Shown piece by piece: positions 1-5,095 of a DNA stretch of 5,101 nt. The stretch is from Synechococcales cyanobacterium PMM_0085 (GTDB lineage Bacteria > Cyanobacteriota > Cyanobacteriia > Elainellales > Elainellaceae), in assembly GCA_949127705.1 (NCBI GenBank), contig CASBQJ010000288.1, positions 1 through 5,101 of the forward strand, given 5' to 3'. The notes below the pieces were generated by a model that worked only from the letters and a program-made list of their open reading frames with translations, was not told where the DNA came from and did no database searches. Within the stretch, counting starts at the first letter, position 1. Each line of letters begins with the position of its first letter. The position numbers and the translations under genes were made by a program.

Positions 1-2
1 CC

Positions 3-422
3 GTAGGCGATACCCAAGCGCCCACGGCTAGCCTGACGGCTGCTAACGTCACCGCTAAAGGCGGCACCGCCCAAACCTTTACGGTGGCCTACACAGACAA
101 CACTGGGATCAACGCGGCGACCCTAGACAACACAGACGTGCGTGTGACTGGCCCCAATAGCTTTAGCCAGTCGGCCACGCTAGTCAGCAGCAGCGGTAGC
201 GGTACCTCTCGCACCGCGACTTACCAGATTAATGCCCCCGGAGGCAGCTGGGATACAGCCGACAATGGCGCTTATACTGTGGCGCTACAGGCCGATCAAG
301 TCCGCGATACGAGCGGTAATGCCGTCACGGCTGGCAACTTAGGCAGCTTTGCCGTCAATGTAGCAAGTTCTCCTACACCGCCCCCGCCCCCACCAACGGG
401 AGGTGGCAAAACCTACTTTTGA
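3..422 (+). CDS. Secreted multidomain protein, Ig-like repeat and Pro/Gly linker (5' partial, upstream part of a frame-split lyase gene)
   Basis: The frame is open from base 3, so the start lies outside the window. It reads D-T-Q-A-P-T-A-S-L and then about 110 residues of alternating beta-strand pattern rich in Thr, Ser, Asn and Ala. Near its end is the G-S-W-D-T-A-D-N-G-A-Y-T-V type motif, followed by D-T-S-G-N. Ig-like repeats of this style occur, often in tandem, in large cyanobacterial and planctomycete surface proteins, where they act as spacers or binding modules. After it comes a linker with six consecutive prolines and three glycines (about 376-407), a typical flexible hinge before a catalytic domain. 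The frame then stops at TGA 420-422, a few codons into what should be the lyase domain. I infer that this and the lyase frame are one gene, split by a real, programmed or artefactual +1 shift. No catalytic residues are visible in this part; a signal peptide, if any, would be upstream. Confidence 0.75.
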   Translation, partial: VGDTQAPTASLTAANVTAKGGTAQTFTVAYTDNTGINAATLDNTDVRVTGPNSFSQSATLVSSSGSGTSRTATYQINAPGGSWDTADNGAYTVALQADQVRDTSGNAVTAGNLGSFAVNVASSPTPPPPPPTGGGKTYF

Positions 423-423
423 A
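398..423 (+). other. Frame junction with +1 slippery TTT-TGA and upstream GGGAGG
   Basis: The upstream frame reads GGT GGC AAA ACC TAC TTT TGA. If tRNA-Phe on TTT 417-419 slips one base to TTT 418-420, the next codon is GAA 421-423, and reading continues E-D-D-F-S-N-G into the lyase domain. The layout recalls the CTT TGA +1 frameshift of bacterial prfB. However, the Shine-Dalgarno-like GGGAGG (398-403) lies 13 bases before the TTT, not the 3 bases used in prfB. Losing one A from A4 (408-411) or one T from T4 (417-420) would also restore a single frame. A mutation or sequencing error is therefore an equally good explanation. Confidence 0.4.
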
Positions 424-1128
424 GATGACTTCTCAAATGGGTACTCCAAAACCTGGAAGAAAGAGTCTGCTGATTTGAGTCACTCCATCCAAACTGCCAA
501 AGCCCCCGATGGTTCCGATGCCATCCGGTTTGAATTGCGCCGCACTGATCCCAATGTGGCTCTCGGCAAGCGATCAGAGTTACGGCTTAGCTCAGTGGCA
601 GCCGGTTCAGAGCAGTGGTATGGCTTCCGGGTAATGCTGCCCCAAGGCTGGGATAGAGACCCCGGTTCCTACGAGGTGATTGGACAATGGCACGAAGTCC
701 CCGATTGGAATCTTGGCGAAGGCTGGCGCAGTCCTCCGCTGGGGATTTATGTTCGAGATGGTCAATGGCGCGTCAACAACAAGTGGGACTCTAAGCCTAA
801 AACTGAGGGCAACACGCCTGAAGGCAAGGCAACCCTGTGGACGGGCGCTTACGAAACAGGCGAGTGGGCCAACTGGGTGTTCCACGTCAAATGGTCACAC
901 CAATCGGATGGCATCCTTCAGGTTTGGAAAGATGGCCAGCTGATTGTAGATAAGAAGGGACCCAATACCTACAACGATCAAGTCGGACCTTACTTCAAAA
1001 TTGGCGTCTACAAACCCGATTGGAAGGAAAATCCTCAGGCCAGTAATACCGATAAACGAGTGCTCTACTTCGATCAAGTGCGGATTGGTGAAAACAATGC
1101 GGGCTATGGCGCAGTTGCCCCCCGTTAA
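403..1128 (+). CDS. Polysaccharide lyase domain (heparin-lyase/glucuronan-lyase-like), out of frame with its upstream linker
   Basis: The product resembles the polysaccharide-lyase family of Pfam PF14099 (heparin lyase I-like, beta-jelly roll), which cleaves uronic-acid polysaccharides by beta-elimination. Numbered from GTG 403, the visible family features are F-E-D-D-F-S-N-G (6-13) at the domain start, G-K-R-S-E-L-R-L (55-62), W-Y-G-F-R-V-M-L-P (72-80), V-I-G-Q-W-H (92-97), G-E-W-A-N-W-V-F-H-V-K-W (153-164), D-G-I-L-Q-V-W-K-D-G (169-178) and Y-F-K-I-G-V-Y-K (197-204). Q95, H97, K199 and Y203 are candidate active-site residues by position only. About 235 residues is a full domain. GTG 403 is only a nominal start: the GGGAGG before it overlaps it, no better start follows, and there is no signal peptide. 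The frame is open from 364, so the domain is probably translated by fusion to the upstream frame. The next genes export polysaccharide, suggesting this enzyme processes that polymer; the substrate is unknown. Confidence 0.8.
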   Translation: MAKPTFEDDFSNGYSKTWKKESADLSHSIQTAKAPDGSDAIRFELRRTDPNVALGKRSELRLSSVAAGSEQWYGFRVMLPQGWDRDPGSYEVIGQWHEVPDWNLGEGWRSPPLGIYVRDGQWRVNNKWDSKPKTEGNTPEGKATLWTGAYETGEWANWVFHVKWSHQSDGILQVWKDGQLIVDKKGPNTYNDQVGPYFKIGVYKPDWKENPQASNTDKRVLYFDQVRIGENNAGYGAVAPR

Positions 1129-1167
1129 ATTCAAAGTCAGTCGAGTTTAGCCTATGCAATTGCGGTG

Positions 1168-1205
1168 AAGTGCGTCCCTTTTGGGGCGCACTTTTTTCTT
1201 TTTCT
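1168..1205 (+). terminator. Rho-independent terminator after the lyase gene
   Basis: The arms are AAGTGCGTCCC (1168-1178) and GGGGCGCACTT (1183-1193), with a TTTT loop. They form an 11-bp stem whose only imperfection is one G-T wobble. A T-rich tail follows directly (1194-1205, mostly T with one C). It lies 40 bases after the lyase stop codon and should end that transcript, which separates the lyase gene from the export genes transcriptionally. Confidence 0.9.
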
Positions 1206-1269
1206 CTTTGCCCTTAGGCCAGACGCTCTCGGTGGCTGAATCAAATAGAGCATATTTAAAATGAGAGAC

Positions 1270-1275
1270 TATAAT
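1270..1275 (+). promoter_or_regulatory. Candidate -10 box TATAAT
   Basis: This is a perfect TATAAT hexamer downstream of the terminator. No TTGACA-like box lies 16-18 bases upstream and there is no TG extension, so it would have to be a promoter that needs an activator, a kind common in cyanobacteria. Transcription from about 1282 would give a leader of about 270 bases before the kinase gene. Confidence 0.3.
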
Positions 1276-1398
1276 ATCTGAAAACTAATGTCTACTAACG
1301 TTGCATTTTTACTGACAACAAGAGCCAGAACATAATTTATGTAGGATATAAAAAGCTCGCTGCATTATTCTGTCAAGGGATTGGTTTGCATAGTTTAC

Positions 1399-1448
1399 AA
1401 ACTTCATCTGGCCTTTACCTAAAGGCAGTAAACTTCACCCAGCCTTTA
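1399..1448 (+). repeat. Two imperfect 19-bp direct repeats, 31 bp apart
   Basis: The sequence AAACTTCATCTGGCCTTTA (1399-1417) recurs as AAACTTCACCCAGCCTTTA (1430-1448), with 15 of 19 bases identical. The 31-bp spacing is about three helical turns, which would put both copies on the same DNA face, as expected for paired sites of one regulator. The first copy contributes an arm to the hairpin at 1408-1428. Just upstream is AGTTTACAAACT (1392-1403), a palindrome broken only at its two centre bases. Confidence 0.55.
1408..1428 (+). promoter_or_regulatory. Hairpin GCCTTT-ACCT-AAAGGC in the intergenic region
   Basis: A 6-bp stem (1411-1416 with 1421-1426) closes a 4-base loop. Two more pairs extend it across a bulged G at 1410 (1408-1409 with 1427-1428). 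No T-tract follows, so it is not an intrinsic terminator. It may be an operator or an RNA structure in the leader. Confidence 0.35.
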
Positions 1449-1462
1449 AAGATAATCCGGTG

Positions 1463-1499
1463 AATACCGCATAATCTTCTGTCTATTAGTAACGGTATT
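1463..1499 (+). repeat. 7-bp inverted repeat AATACCG / CGGTATT
   Basis: AATACCG (1463-1469) is matched by its reverse complement CGGTATT (1493-1499) across 23 bases. It lies in the expected leader of the kinase gene, 56 bases before the start codon. A smaller competing hairpin, CGGT-GAAT-ACCG (1458-1469), overlaps its left arm, so two alternative folds are possible. Confidence 0.3.
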
Positions 1500-1544
1500 T
1501 GTGTGCGGTGTTGGGCTTGGCAAAGGCCATCTTCTTGAGACTTT

Positions 1545-1548
1545 AAGG
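1545..1548 (+). promoter_or_regulatory. Ribosome binding site of the kinase gene
   Basis: AAGG lies 7 bases before ATG 1556, a normal distance, and supports that start codon. It is the only well-placed Shine-Dalgarno match among the three genes. Confidence 0.6.
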
Positions 1549-1555
1549 CGGTGCT

Positions 1556-3784
1556 ATGGAATTACAACAAAAACCTGAAGAAGTAGATTTGCAGAACTAT
1601 TGGCTGGTTTTGAAGCGGCGTTGGTTGCCTGCAACAGGGGTGTGTGGGCTGATCGTAGCACTTTCCGCGTTGATCACCTTAACTCAAAAACCCCTGTACG
1701 AAGCGGAAGCCAGAACTTTAGTCAAGCTGAATCCTCAGACTGCCTTGATTGGTCTAACCGACAACTCTCAAGAATTGAAGTCACTAGATGCGCAAAGCAG
1801 CGCTTTGACCACGCAGGCAGAAGTCGTTCGCTCCTTACCCGTAGCGCAGCGTGTCATCAAGTCATTAAAACTTAAAGATGAGGCGGGTAAGTCTCTGGAT
1901 CCTAGAGATTTTCAAAGTAATTTGACCGTTAGACCTGTAGGCGGCACCGATGTACTGCGGATCCTTTATCAGGCAAATGACCCAGTGGTGGCCGCAGCGG
2001 TGGTCAATGAGGTGGCCACTGCTTACACGCAGCAAACGATTGCCGATAAGCAAAAAGAAGCAGGCCAAGCGCGTGAGTTTATTGGAGAGCAGCTACCTAG
2101 GGTAGAGGCTGCCGTCATTGAGGCAGAGTCGGCTCTGCGGCAGTTTAAGGAAAGCAATGGCGTGGTAGCGCTGCCTGAAGAAGCCACATCTGCGGTTAAG
2201 GTGATTGCCGATTTGCAAACTCAATTGGCGCAGGCTCAAGCTCAGTATGGAGATGCTAGTGCTCGGGTAGCGACGCTCCAAAATCAGCTGGGGATGAGTT
2301 CTGAGCAAGCTTTAGCCATTAGCTCCCTCAGCCAAGCGGCTGGAGTTCAAGATATTTTGTTGCAGTTGCAGCAGGCTCAAAGCGAGCTGGCGGTTAGCCG
2401 AACTCGTTATCAGCAGAAACATCCCACGATTGCCAACCAAGAACGAAAGGTAGCTGCTCTGAACGCATCGCTGCGATCGCGCGTTGGCGAAATTGTGGGT
2501 AGCCAGGGTGCAGTTTCCCTAGGAGATTTGCAGATTGGTGATGTGGAACGAGGCGTGATTGCCAACTTCGTGCAGGCAGAAGCAGAGCGCTCTGGGTTAG
2601 ATCGCCAAGTGCGCACACTGGCAGGGACTGAGTCGTCTTACCGAGCTAGGGCCAGCGCATTGCCCCGCTTAGAGCAAACCCAACGGCAGCTCGATCGACA
2701 GCTCCAAGCGGCTCAAACTACCTACGAAACGTTGCTAACGCGGCTACAAGAAATTCAGGTGTCAGAGAATCAGGATGTGGGCAATGCCCGTCTGATTTCT
2801 CCCGCCCTGCCACCCGAGTTTCCCATCAGCCCTAAAAAGCCCCTCAACTTAATGTTAGGCGGCATTGTCGGTCTGCTGGCCGGGATTGCGACTGCCTTTG
2901 CGCTTGACCTGGTAGACAAATCGCTCAAAACTGTCAGAGAGGCCAAAGAGCTGTTTGGCTACACCTTACTGGGTGTGATCCCAGCCTTTAGCCGCTGTGG
3001 CAAAGTCAGACATACGAGCGAGCTAGACCGCTCCATCCCTCGGGTGGTATCGAGAGATTGTCCACAATCTCCGGTCAATGAAGCGTTTCAGATGCTGCAA
3101 GCCAACCTGAAGTTTTTGAGTTCTGACAAAGAGATCAAAGCATTGGTGGTGACTAGTTCAGCCCCGCGTGAAGGCAAGTCAGAAGTTTCCGCTAACTTAG
3201 CAGCGGCGATCGCCCAATTGGGTAGTCGGGTGCTGTTAGTGGATGCCGACATGCGCCATCCAATGCAGCATCACGCTTGGGATGTGACCAATTCACCCGG
3301 TTTGAGTAACGTTCTCGTCGATCAGACAGACTTTCAGTCGGTTGTGCACCCCGTCATGCCAAATCTGGATGTACTCACGGCGGGCGTGATTCCGCCCAAC
3401 CCAGCGGCTATTCTTGACTCCAACCGGATGGCCTCTTTGATTGATGCATTCTCGCAAGAATACGATTTTGTGGTGTTTGACACGCCACCGCTATCTGGAA
3501 CGATTGATGCAGCCGTTCTCGGCAAAATGGTTGACGGCATTTTGCTAGTCGTCAGGCCAGGCGTCGTCGATACCGCCAGCGCCACTGCTGCCAGAGAATT
3601 CTTGACGCAATCGGGTCAAAAAGTGTTGGGCATCGTGGCCAATGGAGTAGACGTCAGAAACGAACCCGACAGCTACTTCTACTATTCCAGAGAATATCAG
3701 TCTAGTCGCCAAGCGTTACCGGCCAGCTCGGCAGTTGATGCAAGAGCGTTGGCGGCCGCTCGCAGTGGGATGAAAAAACCCTAG
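1556..3784 (+). CDS. wzc: Wzc-type polysaccharide co-polymerase / BY-kinase
   Basis: This is an inner-membrane protein that controls polymerisation and export of exopolysaccharide by tyrosine autophosphorylation. At 742 residues it is close to E. coli Wzc (about 720). The Wzz-type N-terminus starts D-L-Q-N-Y-W-L-V-L-K-R-R-W (11-23), followed by membrane segment 1 (about 24-43). A periplasmic part rich in Gln, Ala and Leu coiled coil (about 160-400) follows, then P-I-S-P-K-K-P and membrane segment 2 (about 430-451). The cytosolic kinase has Walker A A-P-R-E-G-K-S (536-542, K541), Walker A' L-L-V-D-A-D-M-R (560-567) and Walker B F-V-V-F-D-T-P-P (638-645, D642). Near the C-terminus are Tyr 707, 709, 710 and 714, the expected autophosphorylation cluster. 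Unusually, the E-x2-R-x2-R oligomerisation motif reads E509-A-F-Q-M-L-Q515. Kinase and transmembrane parts are one chain, as in proteobacteria. ATG 1556 has a good ribosome binding site. No Wzb-type phosphatase is nearby. The symbol is family-level. Confidence 0.93.
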   Translation: MELQQKPEEVDLQNYWLVLKRRWLPATGVCGLIVALSALITLTQKPLYEAEARTLVKLNPQTALIGLTDNSQELKSLDAQSSALTTQAEVVRSLPVAQRVIKSLKLKDEAGKSLDPRDFQSNLTVRPVGGTDVLRILYQANDPVVAAAVVNEVATAYTQQTIADKQKEAGQAREFIGEQLPRVEAAVIEAESALRQFKESNGVVALPEEATSAVKVIADLQTQLAQAQAQYGDASARVATLQNQLGMSSEQALAISSLSQAAGVQDILLQLQQAQSELAVSRTRYQQKHPTIANQERKVAALNASLRSRVGEIVGSQGAVSLGDLQIGDVERGVIANFVQAEAERSGLDRQVRTLAGTESSYRARASALPRLEQTQRQLDRQLQAAQTTYETLLTRLQEIQVSENQDVGNARLISPALPPEFPISPKKPLNLMLGGIVGLLAGIATAFALDLVDKSLKTVREAKELFGYTLLGVIPAFSRCGKVRHTSELDRSIPRVVSRDCPQSPVNEAFQMLQANLKFLSSDKEIKALVVTSSAPREGKSEVSANLAAAIAQLGSRVLLVDADMRHPMQHHAWDVTNSPGLSNVLVDQTDFQSVVHPVMPNLDVLTAGVIPPNPAAILDSNRMASLIDAFSQEYDFVVFDTPPLSGTIDAAVLGKMVDGILLVVRPGVVDTASATAAREFLTQSGQKVLGIVANGVDVRNEPDSYFYYSREYQSSRQALPASSAVDARALAAARSGMKKP
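2473..2480. repeat. HIP1 octamer GCGATCGC
   Basis: An exact copy of the cyanobacterial HIP1 palindrome lies in the kinase gene, encoding part of L-R-S-R (residues 306-309). Confidence 0.85.
3206..3213. repeat. HIP1 octamer GCGATCGC
   Basis: An exact HIP1 copy lies in the kinase gene, encoding A-I-A (residues 551-553) in the helix after Walker A. Confidence 0.85.
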
Positions 3785-3788
3785 GGTT
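3777..3788. repeat. Perfect 12-bp palindrome over the kinase stop codon
   Basis: AACCCTAGGGTT is identical on both strands and includes the TAG stop (3782-3784). With no loop it cannot form a stable RNA hairpin, so a DNA-binding dimer site is the only obvious role. It may also be chance. Confidence 0.4.
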
Positions 3789-3931
3789 CGGGAATCGGTA
3801 TGGCTCAATCGCCCGATGGCCATCTTCAATCAGCAGCGGGCTAAATCCAGCAGTTGGCTGGCTGTTGAATCTGTTTGTCTGCATGCTGACTGCGTTGTGT
3901 TGACCTTAGCCTTAACTTTAGCGTTGCACCT
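3785..3931 (+). other. 147-bp gap between kinase and export-protein genes
   Basis: No terminator is present here: CCAGC-AGTTG-GCTGG (3847-3861) is a weak 5-bp hairpin with no T-tract. No convincing promoter is seen either; TTGACC at 3900-3905 has no -10 box at a workable distance. The two genes are therefore probably co-transcribed. A 14-codon frame (3800-3844, starting M-A-Q-S-P-D) has no clear ribosome binding site and is not called as a gene. GATGGCCATC (3815-3824) is a perfect 10-bp palindrome. Confidence 0.5.
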
Positions 3932-4999
3932 ATGCCCTATTTACCTGAATTTCTAAACGTGCGTCATTCTGTAGCATTGCTAGTGCTGCTAGGAGCCGCG
4001 TCTCCAATTGCGCCTGCCGTTGCCCAAGATGCGTACCAGCCTTACGCCTCCACCCAGACGGCTCGTTCGGCACCTCAAAATACGACGGTTATCCATCCCG
4101 ACTACATCATGGGACCGGGTGACGGGATTGGGATTACGGTCTACGACTACGAAGAGTTTACCGCCGATAAAGTGATCTTGTCGGATGGAACCGTGATTTT
4201 GCCGTTAATCGGTGCGATGCCGGCGGCGGGGCGATCGCCTGACCAGTTTGCCCGCGAGTTAGAAGCCCAGTTGCGCGAGTATCTAGTCAACCCAGTAGCC
4301 ACCGTTACGCTCACCACCCTGCGCCCCGTGACGGTGAATGTGGCCGGAGAAGTGCAGCGTCCCGGCCCCGTGAGACTACGCAGCCTCACCACCGCCACCG
4401 GCAACAACAATGCTCAAGAAACGCCGACGGTCACGAGTGCTTTGATTCAAGCCGGGGGCGTTACCCGCTACGCCGACATTCAGCAGGTTGTGCTGCGCCG
4501 AGCGGGCTCCAATAACGCCAATGCCCCGCTCACCGTTAACCTATGGAATTCGATTGGCTCAGACACAGCATCCCCTGATCTGGTGCTGCAAGACGGCGAT
4601 TCGATCTTTATTCCCCGGCTCGCAGATGATGCCACTCTCGATCGGCGGTTGATGGCTCGCTCTAGCCTTGCCCCTGCTACGGTGCGGGTGCGGGTGGTGG
4701 GTGAAGTGGTCAATCCTGGAGAAGTTGACGTTCCGCCCAACAGCTCCATTTCGAGTGCGGTGGCGATCGCGGGTGGTCCCACGGTCGATGCCCGCATGTC
4801 TCGGGTGCAGTTTGTGCGGCTGAATGACCAAGGCGTGGTGGAGCAGCAAGAAGTTGACCTACGCAACTTAACCGACACCTATCAAATCCAGGAAGGTGAT
4901 GTGGTGATGGTGCCCAAAAAAGGCTCGTCTATCTTTTTAGATGGTGCCAGTCGGGTGCTTAGTCCGCTCGGAACCTTCCTGCGGATATTCGGCTTTTAA
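3932..4999 (+). CDS. wza: Wza-type outer-membrane polysaccharide export protein (Poly_export, two SLBB domains)
   Basis: This protein would form the outer-membrane and periplasmic channel through which the polymer leaves the cell, docking on the Wzc-type kinase. It has 355 residues against about 379 in E. coli Wza. A signal peptide has hydrophobic core V-A-L-L-V-L-L-G-A-A (14-23) and likely cleavage after A-V-A (29-31). The Poly_export domain runs from about 57 to 132 with Y-I-M-G-P-G-D (58-64), S-D-G-T-V-I-L-P (84-91) and N-P-V-A-T-V (120-125). The first SLBB domain (about 133-200) has V-A-G-E-V-Q-R-P-G (137-145); the second (about 251-300) has V-V-G-E-V-V-N-P-G. The hydrophobic end (about 331-355, closing I-F-G-F) may supply the membrane-crossing helix seen in Wza. 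There is no cysteine at all, so it is not a lipoprotein, unlike E. coli Wza. ATG 3932 lacks a Shine-Dalgarno site; GTG 3959 (codon 10) is an alternative start that keeps the signal peptide. The symbol is family-level. Confidence 0.92.
   Translation: MPYLPEFLNVRHSVALLVLLGAASPIAPAVAQDAYQPYASTQTARSAPQNTTVIHPDYIMGPGDGIGITVYDYEEFTADKVILSDGTVILPLIGAMPAAGRSPDQFARELEAQLREYLVNPVATVTLTTLRPVTVNVAGEVQRPGPVRLRSLTTATGNNNAQETPTVTSALIQAGGVTRYADIQQVVLRRAGSNNANAPLTVNLWNSIGSDTASPDLVLQDGDSIFIPRLADDATLDRRLMARSSLAPATVRVRVVGEVVNPGEVDVPPNSSISSAVAIAGGPTVDARMSRVQFVRLNDQGVVEQQEVDLRNLTDTYQIQEGDVVMVPKKGSSIFLDGASRVLSPLGTFLRIFGF
4231..4238. repeat. HIP1 octamer GCGATCGC
   Basis: An exact HIP1 copy lies in the export-protein gene, encoding part of G-R-S-P (residues 100-103). 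Confidence 0.85.
4763..4770. repeat. HIP1 octamer GCGATCGC
   Basis: An exact HIP1 copy lies in the second SLBB domain of the export-protein gene, encoding A-I-A (residues 278-280). Confidence 0.85.
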
Positions 5000-5018
5000 G
5001 AAACCGCAAGCTCCAGGC

Positions 5019-5050
5019 AAGTCCCTCTAACAGTTTTGGCAGAGGGACTT
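5019..5050 (+). terminator. Perfect 10-bp hairpin after the export-protein gene (terminator-like, no T-tract)
   Basis: AAGTCCCTCT (5019-5028) pairs exactly with AGAGGGACTT (5041-5050) around a 12-base loop, 19 bases after the stop codon. The position suits a terminator, but the following bases (TGAGTGTGACC) have no T-run on either strand. It may instead be a 3'-end stabiliser, a weak or factor-assisted terminator, or a processing site. Confidence 0.5.
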
Positions 5051-5078
5051 TGAGTGTGACCCATACTGATGCTCTAAA
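5050..5078 (+). promoter_or_regulatory. Weak candidate promoter for a gene beyond the window
   Basis: TTGAGT (5050-5055) and TCTAAA (5073-5078) are separated by 17 bases. Each matches the sigma-70 consensus at four of six positions. The -10 box would lie inside the first copy of the end repeat. The match is weak enough to be chance. Confidence 0.2.
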
Positions 5079-5095
5079 GGATCATGCTCTAAAGG
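5069..5095 (+). repeat. Two exact 12-bp direct repeats, 15-bp period, at the window edge
   Basis: ATGCTCTAAAGG occurs at 5069-5080 and again at 5084-5095 with a 3-base spacer (ATC). The array may continue beyond the window, because TAGAGG follows. Both copies contain AAAGG, a Shine-Dalgarno-like string, so a gene start just past the edge is possible. Confidence 0.6.

Larger units (their letters stand above)
1206..1555 (+). promoter_or_regulatory. AT-rich intergenic control region / leader of the export genes
   Basis: No gene is visible in this 350-base stretch; all reading frames are short and lack ribosome binding sites. It is clearly more AT-rich than the flanking genes. It contains a TATAAT box, a pair of related 19-bp direct repeats, a bulged hairpin and a 7-bp inverted repeat (listed separately), and it lies between a strong terminator and the start of the kinase gene. 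The promoter for the export genes is therefore expected here. I saw no GTA-N8-TAC NtcA site. Confidence 0.6.

Noticed and set aside
403..405. GTG as a genuine independent start of the lyase gene
   Set aside because: The GGGAGG string overlaps the GTG instead of lying 5-9 bases upstream, and the product would lack a signal peptide although its domain belongs to a secreted protein. Kept only as a nominal coordinate.
1284..1301. Near-repeat ACTAATGT / ACTAACGT with 10-bp period
   Set aside because: The copies are only 8 bases with one mismatch, in AT-rich sequence where such matches are common.
1288..1335. 15-residue frame in the intergenic region
   Set aside because: There is no ribosome binding site, and it is within the range expected by chance in AT-rich DNA.
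3800..3844. 14-residue frame between the export genes
   Set aside because: The only upstream purine string is weak and there is no run of regulatory codons or link to a terminator, so a leader peptide is not supported.
3900..3905. TTGACC as a -35 box for the export-protein gene
   Set aside because: No -10 box lies 16-18 bases downstream, and the start codon would fall almost on the transcription start.
4147..4410. 87-codon minus-strand frame
   Set aside because: It is antisense to the conserved Poly_export and first SLBB regions, with no independent start signal or motif.
4480..4878. 132-codon frame on the minus strand
   Set aside because: It lies wholly inside the well-supported export-protein gene. 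Its product is rich in Arg, Ser and Thr with no recognisable motif, as expected of an antisense shadow.
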